DNA of 64,000 nt from Thermothielavioides terrestris NRRL 8126. Lineage: Eukaryota > Ascomycota > Sordariomycetes > Sordariales > Chaetomiaceae. The notes under the pieces are model-generated. The model was not told the DNA's origin and did no database searches. It saw only the letters and a program-made list of their open reading frames with translations. Positions 34,384-46,814 of the stretch are shown piece after piece (within the stretch, counting starts at the first letter, position 1; each line of letters opens with the position of its first letter). Both the position numbers and the translations under genes were made by a program. The DNA lies in the NCBI RefSeq assembly GCF_000226115.1, contig NC_016457.1, positions 7,750,001 to 7,814,000 on the forward strand. The letters run 5' to 3'.

Positions 34384-37300
34384 AGCTTGCTCTGCTTGCT
34401 CCGCTCATCATCTGCGAGAAACCTTTTGGTTTTTCCTTTCTCTGTAAGCCAGCCAGCCAGCTAGCCAGTTTGCACCGGATGGCTGGCTGTCGTCAGCTGT
34501 GAGCTAGTAGTATCTTGATCGTCTTGTTAATGATCATATTCCAGGCGGGGTTGTTGCCTCCCTGTCTTATTGCCTGCCCTTGCCCGCAGTTTTGCGTGTT
34601 CAGTTGATTCAGCATCCGTTGAAGAGCCTTTTCCCCCCTTATTCTTCTCCCGCTTCGTTGCGTGTTGTTGGTGATGTCGGTGGTTGATAGGAAAAGGGAA
34701 GGAGAGCTCTGGGGGCTCAGGTGGAAACTCAAAACAACACACACCCATCTGAGACTGATTTGTTTCTGGTTCAGTTGCGGCTGTGTTCGGCTAAGTTACT
34801 TCAGTTCGGTTCGATTCAGTTGCTGTCTTCCGTTTATTCTTGTCCCGTCCGTCTGTCCATAAGGCAGACAGACCTACAGACAGAAAAATATGTTACAATA
34901 TACTAATGCACTCCTGAAAGAGGGGGGCAGGTAAGGGGTGAGGAGGGCCGCTTGGGCCGCGGGGAAGGTGAGGGGTTCTCCTTGATGGGGCTGGTTGTTT
35001 GGAGAGGGCATGGCGGTGGGCTTTGGGCTGGTGCAAGGGCGGGATGGGTGTGTTGTAAACATTGCTCAGTCTAGGTTGGTCGGTCGGCCTGTCTGTCTGG
35101 TTGTGTGTGTGGCATGTGGCGTGTGGTGTGGTCTCTCGGTCTGGCTGCTTCGACGTCCCTGTGTGTCCGTCTAATTTATCTATGGGTTGCTTGGGGTCGG
35201 TGGTGATGCATCTTGGGTGCGGCTGGCTGTCTTGGATGTGGCTGGCTTTGATGGACTATCTGTCTGATGGGCTATCTTGGATGGACTGTCTTGGGTTGGC
35301 TATCCTGTATGGGCGACCTTGGGTACGGCGATCTTCGACGGGTTGGGCTAGATGGGCGGTCTTGATGGGCTGGTTTGATCCTTGAAGACATCCAATAGGG
35401 ATGTCCGAGAGACTAGCAAAGTGTCGTTCTCTTCCCAAGATATTGAAGCTGTCGGTTCTTGGGAGATCGTTGTTTCTTATTTCCTTCCTGCCCTTCTCCT
35501 TGCTCTCCTTTCTAGTAAAGAGCATATGGCAAGGCAGAGATCCCTCGAGGAAAGCAGAAAGCTCACCGACTAACCCCAATCCCGCTCTGGAAGATGGGAG
35601 CCGGGGATCGAGCCCGGGCACCTTCGGTTGCTAAGTCCACCGGATTCCAAAGTTGCCTGACTACTGGTAGTCCGTTGATCGGGAGGGACCGCGGGAGTCT
35701 GTGTGAGGGCCTCGTATATAAAGCGGCGGCAGGCAGCGAGGCGCGGGAAGGCGCACGAGAAGGTAGGGAAGGGAAAGGGGGGATGGGGAAAACACGTTGT
35801 CTGGAACCAGCTTCAGAGTCGCCACCCATTCCCAGGAGAGGATACCGAATTGGAAATCCAGTAGTTACGCTCAACTCATAAAACCATGAGCGAGACAAGT
35901 GTGTCAGGGAGACGGTGGAGGGGGGCATTGGCGTTGTGTATACTCTGCTCCTTTCTATGACCCTCGTCCTATCCTTCCCGTTTCTCCTGGACTCTTTAGT
36001 TCATCTCCTTGTCTTGCGCCCAACTGTCGAAGACTTGTCTTCGGGACACGACAGCAAGGTTTGGGCTTGATAGCCAACCACTGAAGTCTTTCCTCGTCCC
36101 GTTTAAAGTTGACTTCTTCGAAGATACAGTTATCTTTCCCGGTATAGCTAACAGAGGAGTCCCGTAACTCTAATCTGGCGTCGTTGCTCGCTGGCTGGCT
36201 CAAGTCAATTCCCAGTTGGGAAAATCCCTCTCTCCCTCACATACGGGCCAGGCTTGCCTGCTCCACTGTTGTGTCCGTATCTTCAACTTGGCTCAGAGTT
36301 TCTAAAAATGCCATGTTTGTTTGAGAGGCCAACTAGCTCGAGTTGTCTGCCGCAGGAGCCTCCGCTCCTCTCGGTTCAGGTCTCTCCAGCCCTCCGTCGC
36401 TAGGTGGCGCCCCTGCGTATCCCGCTCATGAAGTCGATTGGTGGATCGTATCTTCGCGAACACCTGCAAATGGCAGGGGATTCCATTGAGAGAGAAGACC
36501 GAGCGTTGACGCTGCCCCGACCCAGTGGAGCCCCTCAAACGGACGATCTCCCGCGCTGGACCGAGTAACCTCAAAATACAGCAACACAGCCACAAGAAAT
36601 TCGTAATGAACTGGCGAGCCGTTAGTTACTCTACCCACGCCCAAGGCAATGTCTTTGTGGTCTGAGCCCTGCCAGCACACGCAAGTGGCTTGCGGGTAAC
36701 GTTTGAATCGGGCCGTGTGCGCGTCAAAACACAGCGCAGCGATTCGGTGAGCGTAAAGTGACTTCCTGATCGAGAAGGAGATAGAAGGTACCTTGGGGAA
36801 GAAGTGCGGAACCACGCGGCTGCGATGGATGGACCGACTCAGCCAGCCAAGAGACACAGCCTCGAAATCCCGTCCGCCTGACAGACGGCCTGTCGTGCCC
36901 CAATGCGGCACCGCATGGTCAAGTTGTGCGAGCCGTATCACACACTAGAACACTGTACATACACGGTCCGCACTCAGCGGAAAGGAAATCTGTGCAGTAA
37001 TTCCGGAACTGGGGCCACTCTCGGTTGTGTCGAGGCCCTCGCACGGGTCGACGCTGTGTACCCCGTAGTTAACGTACTCCGTAGTCGCACGGCATTCCCG
37101 CGTGGCCTGCAGCCCTGTGGCTCTCCCCCGTCATTCGGCGATCACGAGACAACCGAGGACACGGTGTTGCGGTAGTGTAGTGTAAAGAACGGTCCAGGCG
37201 CTACCACAGCAGATGTACACCAGCGGCGCGGAGGAATTGAATCCGACCCAGTCCGACTCAAGAGGAGGACCAAGAAGGCTACACTCCGGAGACTTTCTGC

Positions 37301-40300
37301 GAGTTGTCGGGATTTGCGGAGCTTCAGCCCCCAGAAGGCTCTAACCCGTCTCGCTAGCGTACACAGTATTCCGTAGTGTGCACTCCACGACTCCGCCGGG
37401 GCGATTGGGTGCTGACTGCGAAACGCCATGATCCGCCCTGCTGGGTCCTGGCTGGCTCCTCCAGGTTTCCCCTCCCCCTCTGCTGCCGCTGCCGGGACGT
37501 CGCGGTGGTGTTCGATCAGGTTTGAACCTGATCTGGTGCGGAGTGTGCACTACCCCTTACACTGTGGTATGCAGCGGATTAGGACGGAAATTGGCGTTTG
37601 GGACTGGAAAAGACTCGCCGGGGCAAGAGTGGTTTCTCCTCGCATCTTGCACGCATAACAAACAAGGGGCGCAAAGTCCGAGGTGCTCACCTTGTCTCGG
37701 AAGGATTCTAGAAAGCCAGGGGCCGGGCGGCGCTTGGAGGAGCGAATCATGGCGCTCGCCCGGTTATTGGTGTCGCCGAACGAGTCATCAGCCTCGTGCA
37801 ACACAGACGTTGTCGGGAACTTTCCTGTGAGTCGGCAACATTAATAACAAGGAGGAGATGGACAGTGCATGGAAGAACAGAGGATGTGAATGGGTTGATT
37901 AATAAGAGGACGAAGGGTCGGTGCGAGGCCGGGGTTTCACAAGACAGGCGGAAATGGCCATGACGCTATCCTTGCGGGCCACGTCCAGTTCACGTTACTG
38001 TGCAGGAGAAACGATGAGGAGGCGCTCAATAGCGCGTAAGTGAGGATGCTTTGAAATTACTGTGTAAGGCAACCGCCTGGGGTCGAACTGAGATGCGGCC
38101 TCTTTTACCTGGTTCAGATTGGTAGTTACATGAATGTCCGTTTGTTACATGCGGAAGGACGGTGGATGTTGTTGAAGTCGTCGTGACCAAGCAAATCGGG
38201 CTGTCGTTCCTCCTTGTTTCTGGCAATGTTTACCGAAGGCCACGATGCATCATCTCAGTGAGGATGGCTCAGAGTGACGCCATCTGATCATCTTGCAGTA
38301 AGAAGGAAGCATCACAGATAGGACTGGTTCAGCAGACTGCAACTCGGTGACCTCGGTCTTGTTGTGGGACAATTTTGTTGAGACCCGACAATTTAATGCT
38401 GGAGCCCGGCAGCAGACGCGGGAACGGTGGGGGAGGGATGAGCAGGGAAAGCTTGGCACCCACCATGTGGGTCTCGCCTCGGCAGAGACCCACCCCGCCA
38501 CTTTTTGCTGGCGGTTCTGACGGCCACACCTGGACAAGGCGGGATGCACAGTTCGCCTGCCAAGGTGCACTGCGACACCACTGCACCTCAACCGTCACAC
38601 TACTGCCTTCCCTTTCCTTCGCATCTTCGAGGCTGCCTGTGCAGCCGTCGTCCCTCTTGGCACGCTCATGCGTGCGTCACTTCTGCCATTCACCCAAAGC
38701 CAACTTGAACTCTCCAGCCTGCGACTCGTCAAGATACGGGGGCCATCCCCCAGAGTCGAGCTTGGCGGAAGACAAGGGCTTGGCCGTGCCCCACTCGCCG
38801 TCTTGGAGGTCGAGCCCAGATAATTTGTGTGACCTGTTGGAGCAGTTGGGTGCCCTGGTTACACCAAGCTAATTATCAAGTTGTCCTGGTTGCCGCAGCA
38901 GTTCCCAGTCGCTTGGCTGCTGCCGACGAAAGCTGCCGAACAAATTTGCGAGGTCACGTCACACAAGATCCTTCGAAGCGCGATTCCATGGTTTGGCGCG
39001 CTTAAGAGGCTTCGTCCGGCCAATCGCAAGACTCGGCAAGCGACAAGTGCTCATTTAAGCGCTTGCATGCCAACCCTTATTATCCAGCTTACAAATAACT
39101 CTCTAATCCACCGCTTTGCGATGCGCTGGCGTGACATCGATGGCTTCAGTCGGCATTCCCGGGGACGCCGGGCGCAGATACATGCGCCCTTGCCAGGTCG
39201 CACAACGCAAAAGTTGACATGCCCACCGGCGCTTAAGCACCATGAGCCGAACTTGCTCGTTCATGGTCTGCATCATGATCCTCGCAGCCAACGTTACCCT
39301 CATCTCGACGTGGCCGTTGTGCTGCCACACCAGATGACCTGCCTGTCGATCTTGACCGCCTCGAGTTCTTCCGCCGGTTGGATGTTCCCGAGGCTCCTCG
39401 GATACAACAGGCAAGGACAGTGTGTCTGCACGCACGGCAGGAGCCGACTTGAAATTTCGTGACTAACGCGGAATACGCGGTCGACGTGGAAATCCAGCGT
39501 TTTGGGACTCATTCCGAGTCGCCAGCGGGCGTTGGCTTTGCGTTTTGTCGTCAGGTACCGAGTAATCAGGTTGTTCCTGCAACCGCGATCTCGACCAGTT
39601 CCGGCTTCAGTGGCTCAGCCCTACGCGAGGGTCCCGACATGCAGGACGGCAGCATGTGGTCCGTCCCAAGACATGCATTTGTCACTGGTCGGCCCGTCTC
39701 GTGGTGCGACTTCATTTCACTTCCACCCCCAACTGTACACTGGCACTCATGCAGCGTACCTCATGCAAGTCATGTAGGGTTCTTGATGTCCGCCTCCACC
39801 CACCACATCCGCCGCCGTCGCCAGCCGTCCCTCCCTTTCTACACCGCCAGATTGAGCATAGCAATCTCTGAATCTACACTAGGGGGTCGATTGGCGATCA
39901 GAGGGCGGTGTCTTCCAGATCTGCTCTCTGTACATTGACGCCGATGGATCGAACAACCCGTCATGTCCCGAGCGAGCCGTCTCGGACACAGCGGATCGGC
40001 GCTCGGCTCGTATCCATGCGTACAGCGAGCCAACGGTCAACGCTCAACGATCAACGAGGAGCGAGGAGAACAAGAAATGGGGTTTCACTTCGCACCGCTG
40101 CAACGTCGTGGGGATCCGCAGAGAGTTACACGTCGCATCGAGGGTTGGCGATGTTTTGCTGTGGAGAAGTAGGAGCGTGCTTGGCTCCGTACAGCCACAC
40201 CACCCAGCCCTACGAGACGTTGCAATGTCACCTGTACTTGGCCATGTGTGATCCGCACAGAGCTGTACGTGTACTGTACCAATGTAACTGTGGTATGAAT

Positions 40301-43300
40301 GAGTTCGGGATCCCGCACGGAACAGGGGGGCTTGTCCTGTAATTGTGAACACACACATATGTACTATGTGAACCGTCCCGTTCGCCATCTTTCCCCAATC
40401 CTGCAAGGTAGTTACATCCGTTTTCGCTGGCTCATCTGTTGAGCACAGAGAACGTACATTCAAGCAAAAGCGGTGAACGCAAATTGCGTGCAGACTGGGA
40501 TTAATAGGTCAAGCAGGTCATCTAAGGCCGCGAGGTCATTACAGAGTATTACCATCATTTTCGTACCATCGTTGCCCGGTCCGGCCGGTCCGTCGGGTTG
40601 AGCTCGTGGGGAAACGGAGCCTGGAACAGGGGTTCCCCACCGTTTTGCGCGTTCCCCAGTGCTTTCCCAAAGAAGCTATTTTGCCCTCTTCGAAAGAGCA
40701 AGGGCTCAGTGAGCCCCCTGGCCTTATCTGATGATTGGCAACGACGCCTTGTTTATCCTGGCCAGCGGGACGGGAATTGCTACCTTTTCACTACTTTGTA
40801 ATCGTCCTCTTCCTCGCGCTCGCGCTCGCGCTCGCGCTCTGCAGATCACGTCGCCGTGGCGGAGGGCGGCCAGTCTCGATACGACCCGCCGATTGCGATT
40901 GCTCTTCAGTTCTCCGCTTGTTGCTCGTTAAAGTGTCCTCTGCTGAGTGCAGCGCCTCTCGCAAGGAGCCGCCGCAAGGAAACAATGCCACTGGCCGGCC
41001 GCAATCCAATGCCTAAGCCTCTGGCGGAGTTTAGATGGCTGCGCTACTGCGTATTTGACTCGGTGGTTTCGGCCCACGGGAATAGAAACATCCGTGGGAC
41101 TTTCTCGGGGCCAGCGGCCGCGCTTCATTTCACACTACGACCTCGCGTCCCTTCCTCACCTATCTGTGAACCCATTCGGCAGCCCGGAATCTACGCAGTA
41201 CCACAACTCCACTCCACTAGGGCTAAACCTACCCGCGGTAAGTTTGAGGCTGTACTGTGTAGAGCTGGTTTGCGCTTTGTCAAACGGACCACGGCCCCGT
41301 GCCGCATGCCCTTAGCCTCCGGACCCGGCGTTGGGGCACTGGGACGGATAGCTACATTGCCGATGCAGCTTGCACCGCCAGCTTGGGCGCGCAGTCATTC
41401 CTTTCTTGCAACTTGTCGAGGCGTGGAGCGAAAGTTCTGAGCTCCGACCGCCCCTTTCCACGCCATCTCTGTGTTAACGCCGAGGCTTACTAACCTCTTC
41501 GCCCGAGACGTCTTCTCTGCGGACGCGGCCGTCAGTTGTCGCCCTTCCTTTACCCTTTCGTTGTGCAGCGCACTCGTCGCGGAAATAGCCTAAAGCAGCC
41601 TGGTTCCTGCAGGCGCTGACTGATCCAGCCACACAGTCCAACATGGTTGTATGTGCAAGCCTTTCGCCACACCTATTTCCACATACACGGGAGAGACCTC
41701 ATTCACGCCAGTTATTACACTTCACGCTACCACATTATGGAAATGTACGCAGTAGTTAAAGCGAATTGGAGTTTGGTTTCCGGGGTTGGCAACCCCTACC
41801 GAACAGAAACGAGCATGTCCAGACGCGTTGCCGGGCGTGTGTATTTCATTTCCCACCCCAGACCGGTGAGAGACTGGCCAGCCACCTGGCTTGTCCATTT
41901 CCCTCTTAGGAAGGAGCTCCAACCGCGAGAGACACGCGTTCCAAGGTAACCTGAGAACAAGGCTACAACGCAGATCACGAGCGAGTCAATCAGAACGCCG
42001 CGGCGACCCCGAAGGGGGTGCGGTTCCGCGTGGGCCTTGCTGCGGTTCTCTGAGGAACACAATACTGCGTAGTAGTTATGTCGCTTTCTCGCTATCTTGG
42101 GTGGGGAGAGTGGGTAAGGTCAAGGTTCAGTTTGGAAAGGGGGTGCTCTCATTCGCTACCTGCCGTCGTCCTCCATTTGACCGTCCTACCCAGCGGTGAC
42201 GTTTGTTTCATGCCCCTTTGCGTCCATATCGAGCCAAGGAGGCGGCGCAGAACGCCGGTTGCGAATCGGTGACTGGAGAGCATTCGTCCTGACGACTCCT
42301 AACAGCTATGGCAGTATTCACCTGAAACTAAGGCAACCCAAGCCGTTGACAGCAACAACATGCAGTCGTTGGCCTTGTGGAACCGAGTTGCATGCGACGC
42401 ATATATCCGAATGTGGCGCGCCTGGTTTGACTTGCACCATTCTGGCAGGATATACTTCGCAGTAGGGGGAAAAGCGGCGGCTAACCAACATCTCCACCCG
42501 CCTCTCGCCGCGCTCTCCACGTGTAACTAAGGTAGGTAAGTTCCGGGCAGCTTCGGCGATTTTTGATAAGGTTACCGATTGCCAAAATAAACAGACTGGA
42601 ATTGGATGAAGAGAATCAGAAAGGCAATGTTTCCTCTTTGGGGTATTCCTTTCGAGATTGCGCCACGCAAGTGTCCGGGGACCGGCCCATGCTTGATCAG
42701 CCGGTGTCTCAAGGGCGACCCGCTATCGCCAGCGACACCAGCGCGTAACAAATAGCCACACTAAAATGATGTGATAACGTTAACAAGGGGAGACCGCGTT
42801 GCGCTGAGCCGGCCCCCTTCTCAATCGGGACTTTTGGAGAGGGCAGTACAAGCAAAGGCAGTCAAGAAGAACCTGGAAGCGCTTTGCTCCTTACACTCCA
42901 CCTTGCACATGCATCGTAGAATAACGGACTCCTGAGCCAATACTGTGTATCGTCTATTCCGTACAGTGCCGCTACACCGGTTAGTGTATGGTTTGCGCTT
43001 TCCCAGTGTTGCGGCTGTTGCCAAGGTTCTCGTCTCGGCAAGGCGGTGCCGGCGGCTGCGCCAAGCTTCAACCCCCCGGGCCACCATTTCACAGCCCTGT
43101 TGGGAAGGTCGGGCGAAGGTGATTGGCTGACAGGTCACTGCCTGTCCTGTTTTTTTTTCCAGGACAGAGGGCTTGGGACAGGCGTCGTCTTGGCACTCGC
43201 CCAGACGGGAAGGCCTCAACACTGACCGACCATCACAGCGCGGTCCAATATCAAACACCATATTTTGTTTTTTAACGTCCTTGGCTGCGTCCGTCTGTGC

Positions 43301-44870
43301 TCCAGATCCAGGCTGTCTTTCGACAAGATGTCGATATGTCCCCAAGAACCGTGCATGACCCACGCGGTTATCAGAATATGAGCTAGTAACAAACCGAGAT
43401 GTGGAGGATAGGGAGCTGAAGCCCGAGGACCTTGTTTCGGGAAGCAACGGCGCACAAGGATCGCCGAGTTGTTTCTGGTTCATGAAAAGAGCCGTAGCCC
43501 CGCTTGGTGATGCGAGGCCTTGCGTACACTCGAACGGTCGCTGTTGGACCTATCACGCATGCCAGGAGAACTGGAGGGAGGCGTCGGGCCGTCAGCACCT
43601 TAAACCAATAGCGCCGGAACGTGGCGCTTCCGCAGAAAGCCGTTCCCGTGGCCTAACAAAAAAGCCCAGCTGAACCTGTAGCCCTACGAGGCCCCGTTCC
43701 GGGCGATTGGGAACTGTTGGTTACACCCGTCCAACGGGTGGTGCGTCGTGTGCGGCTCGAAGGTACTCCGTCGTCGGCGGGGAGCTGGAGTCAAATGTTG
43801 GAATCTCCAAGCTCGACGATGACCCCGGCCCACGGGTGTGGCTTGGGGCTTCCGGAAGGCCGTCTGCAGGAGTTTACTGGGCTGTTGGCTGCGCCTCCGG
43901 CCTTCCCAGGAACCGGGGCTACACGGATAGCAGCTCGATCTAGCCCCCAATGACGGCCGGCGCGCTCGCTTCGGACGCCCTTAGATTCCGCAAGGGGCGG
44001 GCCAGTCAAGACCGTGAGGCTGAGGCCCAGGAGAGGCATCAAATCACGCCTGGGAGTTTTGGTGATGGGCACCTTCCTTGTGGAGTAGTGCGCCGCAGCC
44101 AGTCGAAGACCCAGCGCCCCGGCGTTGGCCCGAGGCTGCGCCGCGCGGAGGCCGTGCAGAGGCCGTGAAGTTATACGAGGATGGCCGTCTGGTTGGCATC
44201 CCGGATCGGCGAACAAGTCGAGTACATACCCCGGCGGACGCCGGGTGAAGCCGCAAGTGCGGATTAACTACTGTGGATGCGTTCGGCTTGGATAATTGCG
44301 GGGGACACACACCCCTTTGCCTTGGGAATCGCAGTCGGGACTGCCGCATTCATGGAGATGGAGATATTGGTTGGTGAGATGTTCGAAATGGAAGCCCTCA
44401 ATAGCAGGCAGCAAAGTTCCTTCCATCGAGATTGGTTTGGTGTGATGTTGAGCGTGCCAAGACGGTGGTGGGTGGCTCTGAACAACCTTATTTTCAGAAG
44501 GCCCTGCCAATTTGGGAAGTGGGCCAATGGAGGCGCCTCATTTCTCCAGCTTTTCTTGACTTCGTAGGGTCTTCTGTGGCCTTTGTACGGAATAGAACAT
44601 TGGGATGCGATGGCTGCCAGTTTCAACTCCGGCCTGGATTTTGCAGCGAGAGGCATTCGGTTTGCGTCTGGATTCCTGCTGCCTGATCCCAATGGTTTGC
44701 CCAAAGCGACGAGAATTTGGTTGGTACAGAGTACCTACTGTGAAGGCGCCACAGGGGTAAGCGAAGGCCAGCCATGGCCCGCGACTGGGCTTGATTGCTC
44801 ATGTTTCTGGTCCCTCCCAGGCCTTTCAAGAGAATTACTTTCGTTTCTTCTGGATGCCAAGCGGGCCTGT

Positions 44871-44873
<3 letters not shown>

Positions 44874-44952
<79 letters not shown>
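44874..44952 (+). repeat. 79-bp uninterrupted poly(A) run
   Basis: A homopolymer of 79 A residues. It lies about 150 bp left of MITE copy 3. No target duplication was found around it, and the sequence before it does not read as a processed gene. It could be the tail of a retroposed transcript, or an expanded mononucleotide tract, or an assembly artefact. Confidence 0.85.
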
Positions 44953-44956
<4 letters not shown>

Positions 44957-45104
44957 GTTCATCCCTTAACCAATTCAAGAACCCTCGCAAATAACTATCG
45001 GACTGGACGACAAAGTTCGCGGTGCCAATTGGGATGCTCGCACTTGCTCGAAGCTCCCCTCTGCCGCATTTCTCTGATCTCGTCGACACAACAGAATTGA
45101 TTCG

Positions 45105-45503
45105 GGTCGTCGTTAAAGAGGTCCCGCCAAGACTAATTTCGGAGACTGCCGCGTACAAGTAATTACAAATCGCCAAGGGTAAGCGGGGCCGCCACGACTT
45201 CGAACATCAACAATGCAAAATCGCAAAGACTCGCAACAACAACAACTTTACGATACCTCAACCAAATCGAAAAAAAAGAAAACGAGGATAACCCGTACCC
45301 TAACTATAACCCGCATCCTAACCTTAACCTAAATCCTAACTAGCGGGGGGCTAGCGCCGCCCCCCGTACCCCCGGCGAACTAACTGCTTGAACGCCTTGG
45401 CGATAGTGCAAACGCCTTGGCGATCGGGGTTGCGTAAAAACGTTGTAAAAACATTGCCGACAATTGGCCGAAATTAGTCTTGGCGGGACCTCTTTAACGT
45501 CAT
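45105..45503 (+). mobile_element. hAT-like MITE, copy 3 (399 bp)
   Basis: Same family and same orientation as copy 1. The terminal inverted repeats carry AAAGAGGTCCCGCCAAGACT plus AATTTCGG. The flanking 8-mers are TTGATTCG (45097-45104) and TCGATTCG (45504-45511), alike at seven of eight positions, so the target duplication is slightly decayed or the right border is off by two bases. It carries the telomere-like tract (45288-45340) and a duplicated CTTGAACGCCTTGGCGA-type stretch that explains its greater length. Confidence 0.9.
45288..45340 (+). repeat. Degenerate telomere-like tract in MITE copy 3
   Basis: Reads ACCCGTACCCTAACTATAAC, then ATCCTAACCTTAACCTAAAT and CCTAAC. Its position within the element equals that in the other two copies. 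Confidence 0.8.
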
Positions 45504-46814
45504 TCGATTCGGATTCGGCCCGGAAAGGAAATCCTGACCGCAGCCCTACGGGCCCAGGGACGGGAAACGATCCGGGGATCCTGTTTGCAGGGGTCCTCGA
45601 CCCAATCGTCTTGCAGCGCGTGGCGCACACCGCCTGTGGCCAAGCCTGAAAATACCCCCTGCAGCGTTTACCAGCGCAGACGAGCCGAAGTGGGGAAAAT
45701 GCACTAGCGTGCATTTAACGTTATTGCTTGGGCTAATTTTACCCTCGAGCCATTCATGGCTGCCTGGGCGCCCCGAGTCCGTTTCCTCCACCGTCCCCGC
45801 AGGCAAGGTCGCAAAGCAGCTCGTAAAATCAGCCACCCACTTGGTCGCGATCCGCAGATGCAGCCCATATGGAGCCCTGTCCGGGCTGTACAGTACACAG
45901 TACACTCCTCAGTTACCGCGTATGGAATCCACGAAGTACGATCATCAGTCTTGGTGTCCTGCACAACTGCACTCCACCATCATCATGAAGTAGAGCTACA
46001 CAGTACGGAAGACTTACACGGCCGCTCTTGAGCTGAACGCTCTCGATGGGCTGGGGACCGCGCCATTGGGGTCGTGGAGAGGAATCAGCCCAGAGAAAAC
46101 GGAGTTCTCTCCGGCGGGACAACCCATGGGGCGATTCGAAACCGATGAACGCGGCCTCGCCAGATCAACAACGACCAGCGACGAAGTGAACACGGAGTTA
46201 CCCCGCCTGGCACACCAACCCGCAGGTTCCGTGCATGAGGGCTGTACCACTCAACGGGCACGGCAGCCCCTGTCGCAGCGGCGTCGTAACGTGAGCGGGT
46301 ACCTCAGGCTAGGCTACAGGATACTGGCCAGAAGTACTCTGTACTCTGTACGGAGCTACTGAGTGTACACTACGGATTCCCTTGGATGCAACGCACCTGC
46401 AGTGGGATCCCAAGAAACATCCCTGCCCATTCTTCTGGAGCTTCGAGGCTCGATCCACCCCTGCCGGGCGTGGGTGTGGGCGTGATGGGGGTGCGGGTCA
46501 CCGCGACAGTTGGGATTCACAAGGGGACGCTGCCATGTGCGCTTGGCGCAAGCCTCCTTCCCATGCAGAAGGAGCAGCCTCTCTGAGGATATTTAATCCT
46601 CGAGGTTGCCCTACTTCTTCCTGGACGGCTTCGGACGATCCACCAGCGCCGGGCTCGAACTTGAAGCTCTCTACCCGCTCCGAAACCTTATATTCTGCCT
46701 CTCTCCGCCGCCCTCTCTCCACCCTCGCTCACGTCTGGGGATTCGGTTCTCACCTAAGCTCTGTATTGCCAGCGTCCCCCCTCCAACGACCTGAGCCGCA
46801 CACATAGGGCCGCC

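Larger units (their letters stand above)
34384..46814. other. Gene-poor stretch of 12.4 kb
   Basis: I find no supportable gene on either strand: frames are short (under about 220 codons), overlap on both strands, and have no domains or clean splice sites. It includes the tub2 3' region (near 34440 a run of CCAG/CTGG repeats), a TATA-like TATATAAA at about 35716, a 79-bp poly(A) run (44874-44952), MITE copy 3 (45105-45503) and the promoter of the second bZIP gene. By eye the base composition does not turn strongly AT-rich, so this does not look like heavily RIP-mutated DNA. Confidence 0.45.

Noticed and set aside
35580..35680. tRNA-like text (GATCGAGCCCGGGCACC) on the minus strand
   Set aside because: The T-arm-like part lacks the invariant TTC, and no A box, anticodon stem or acceptor pairing can be formed.
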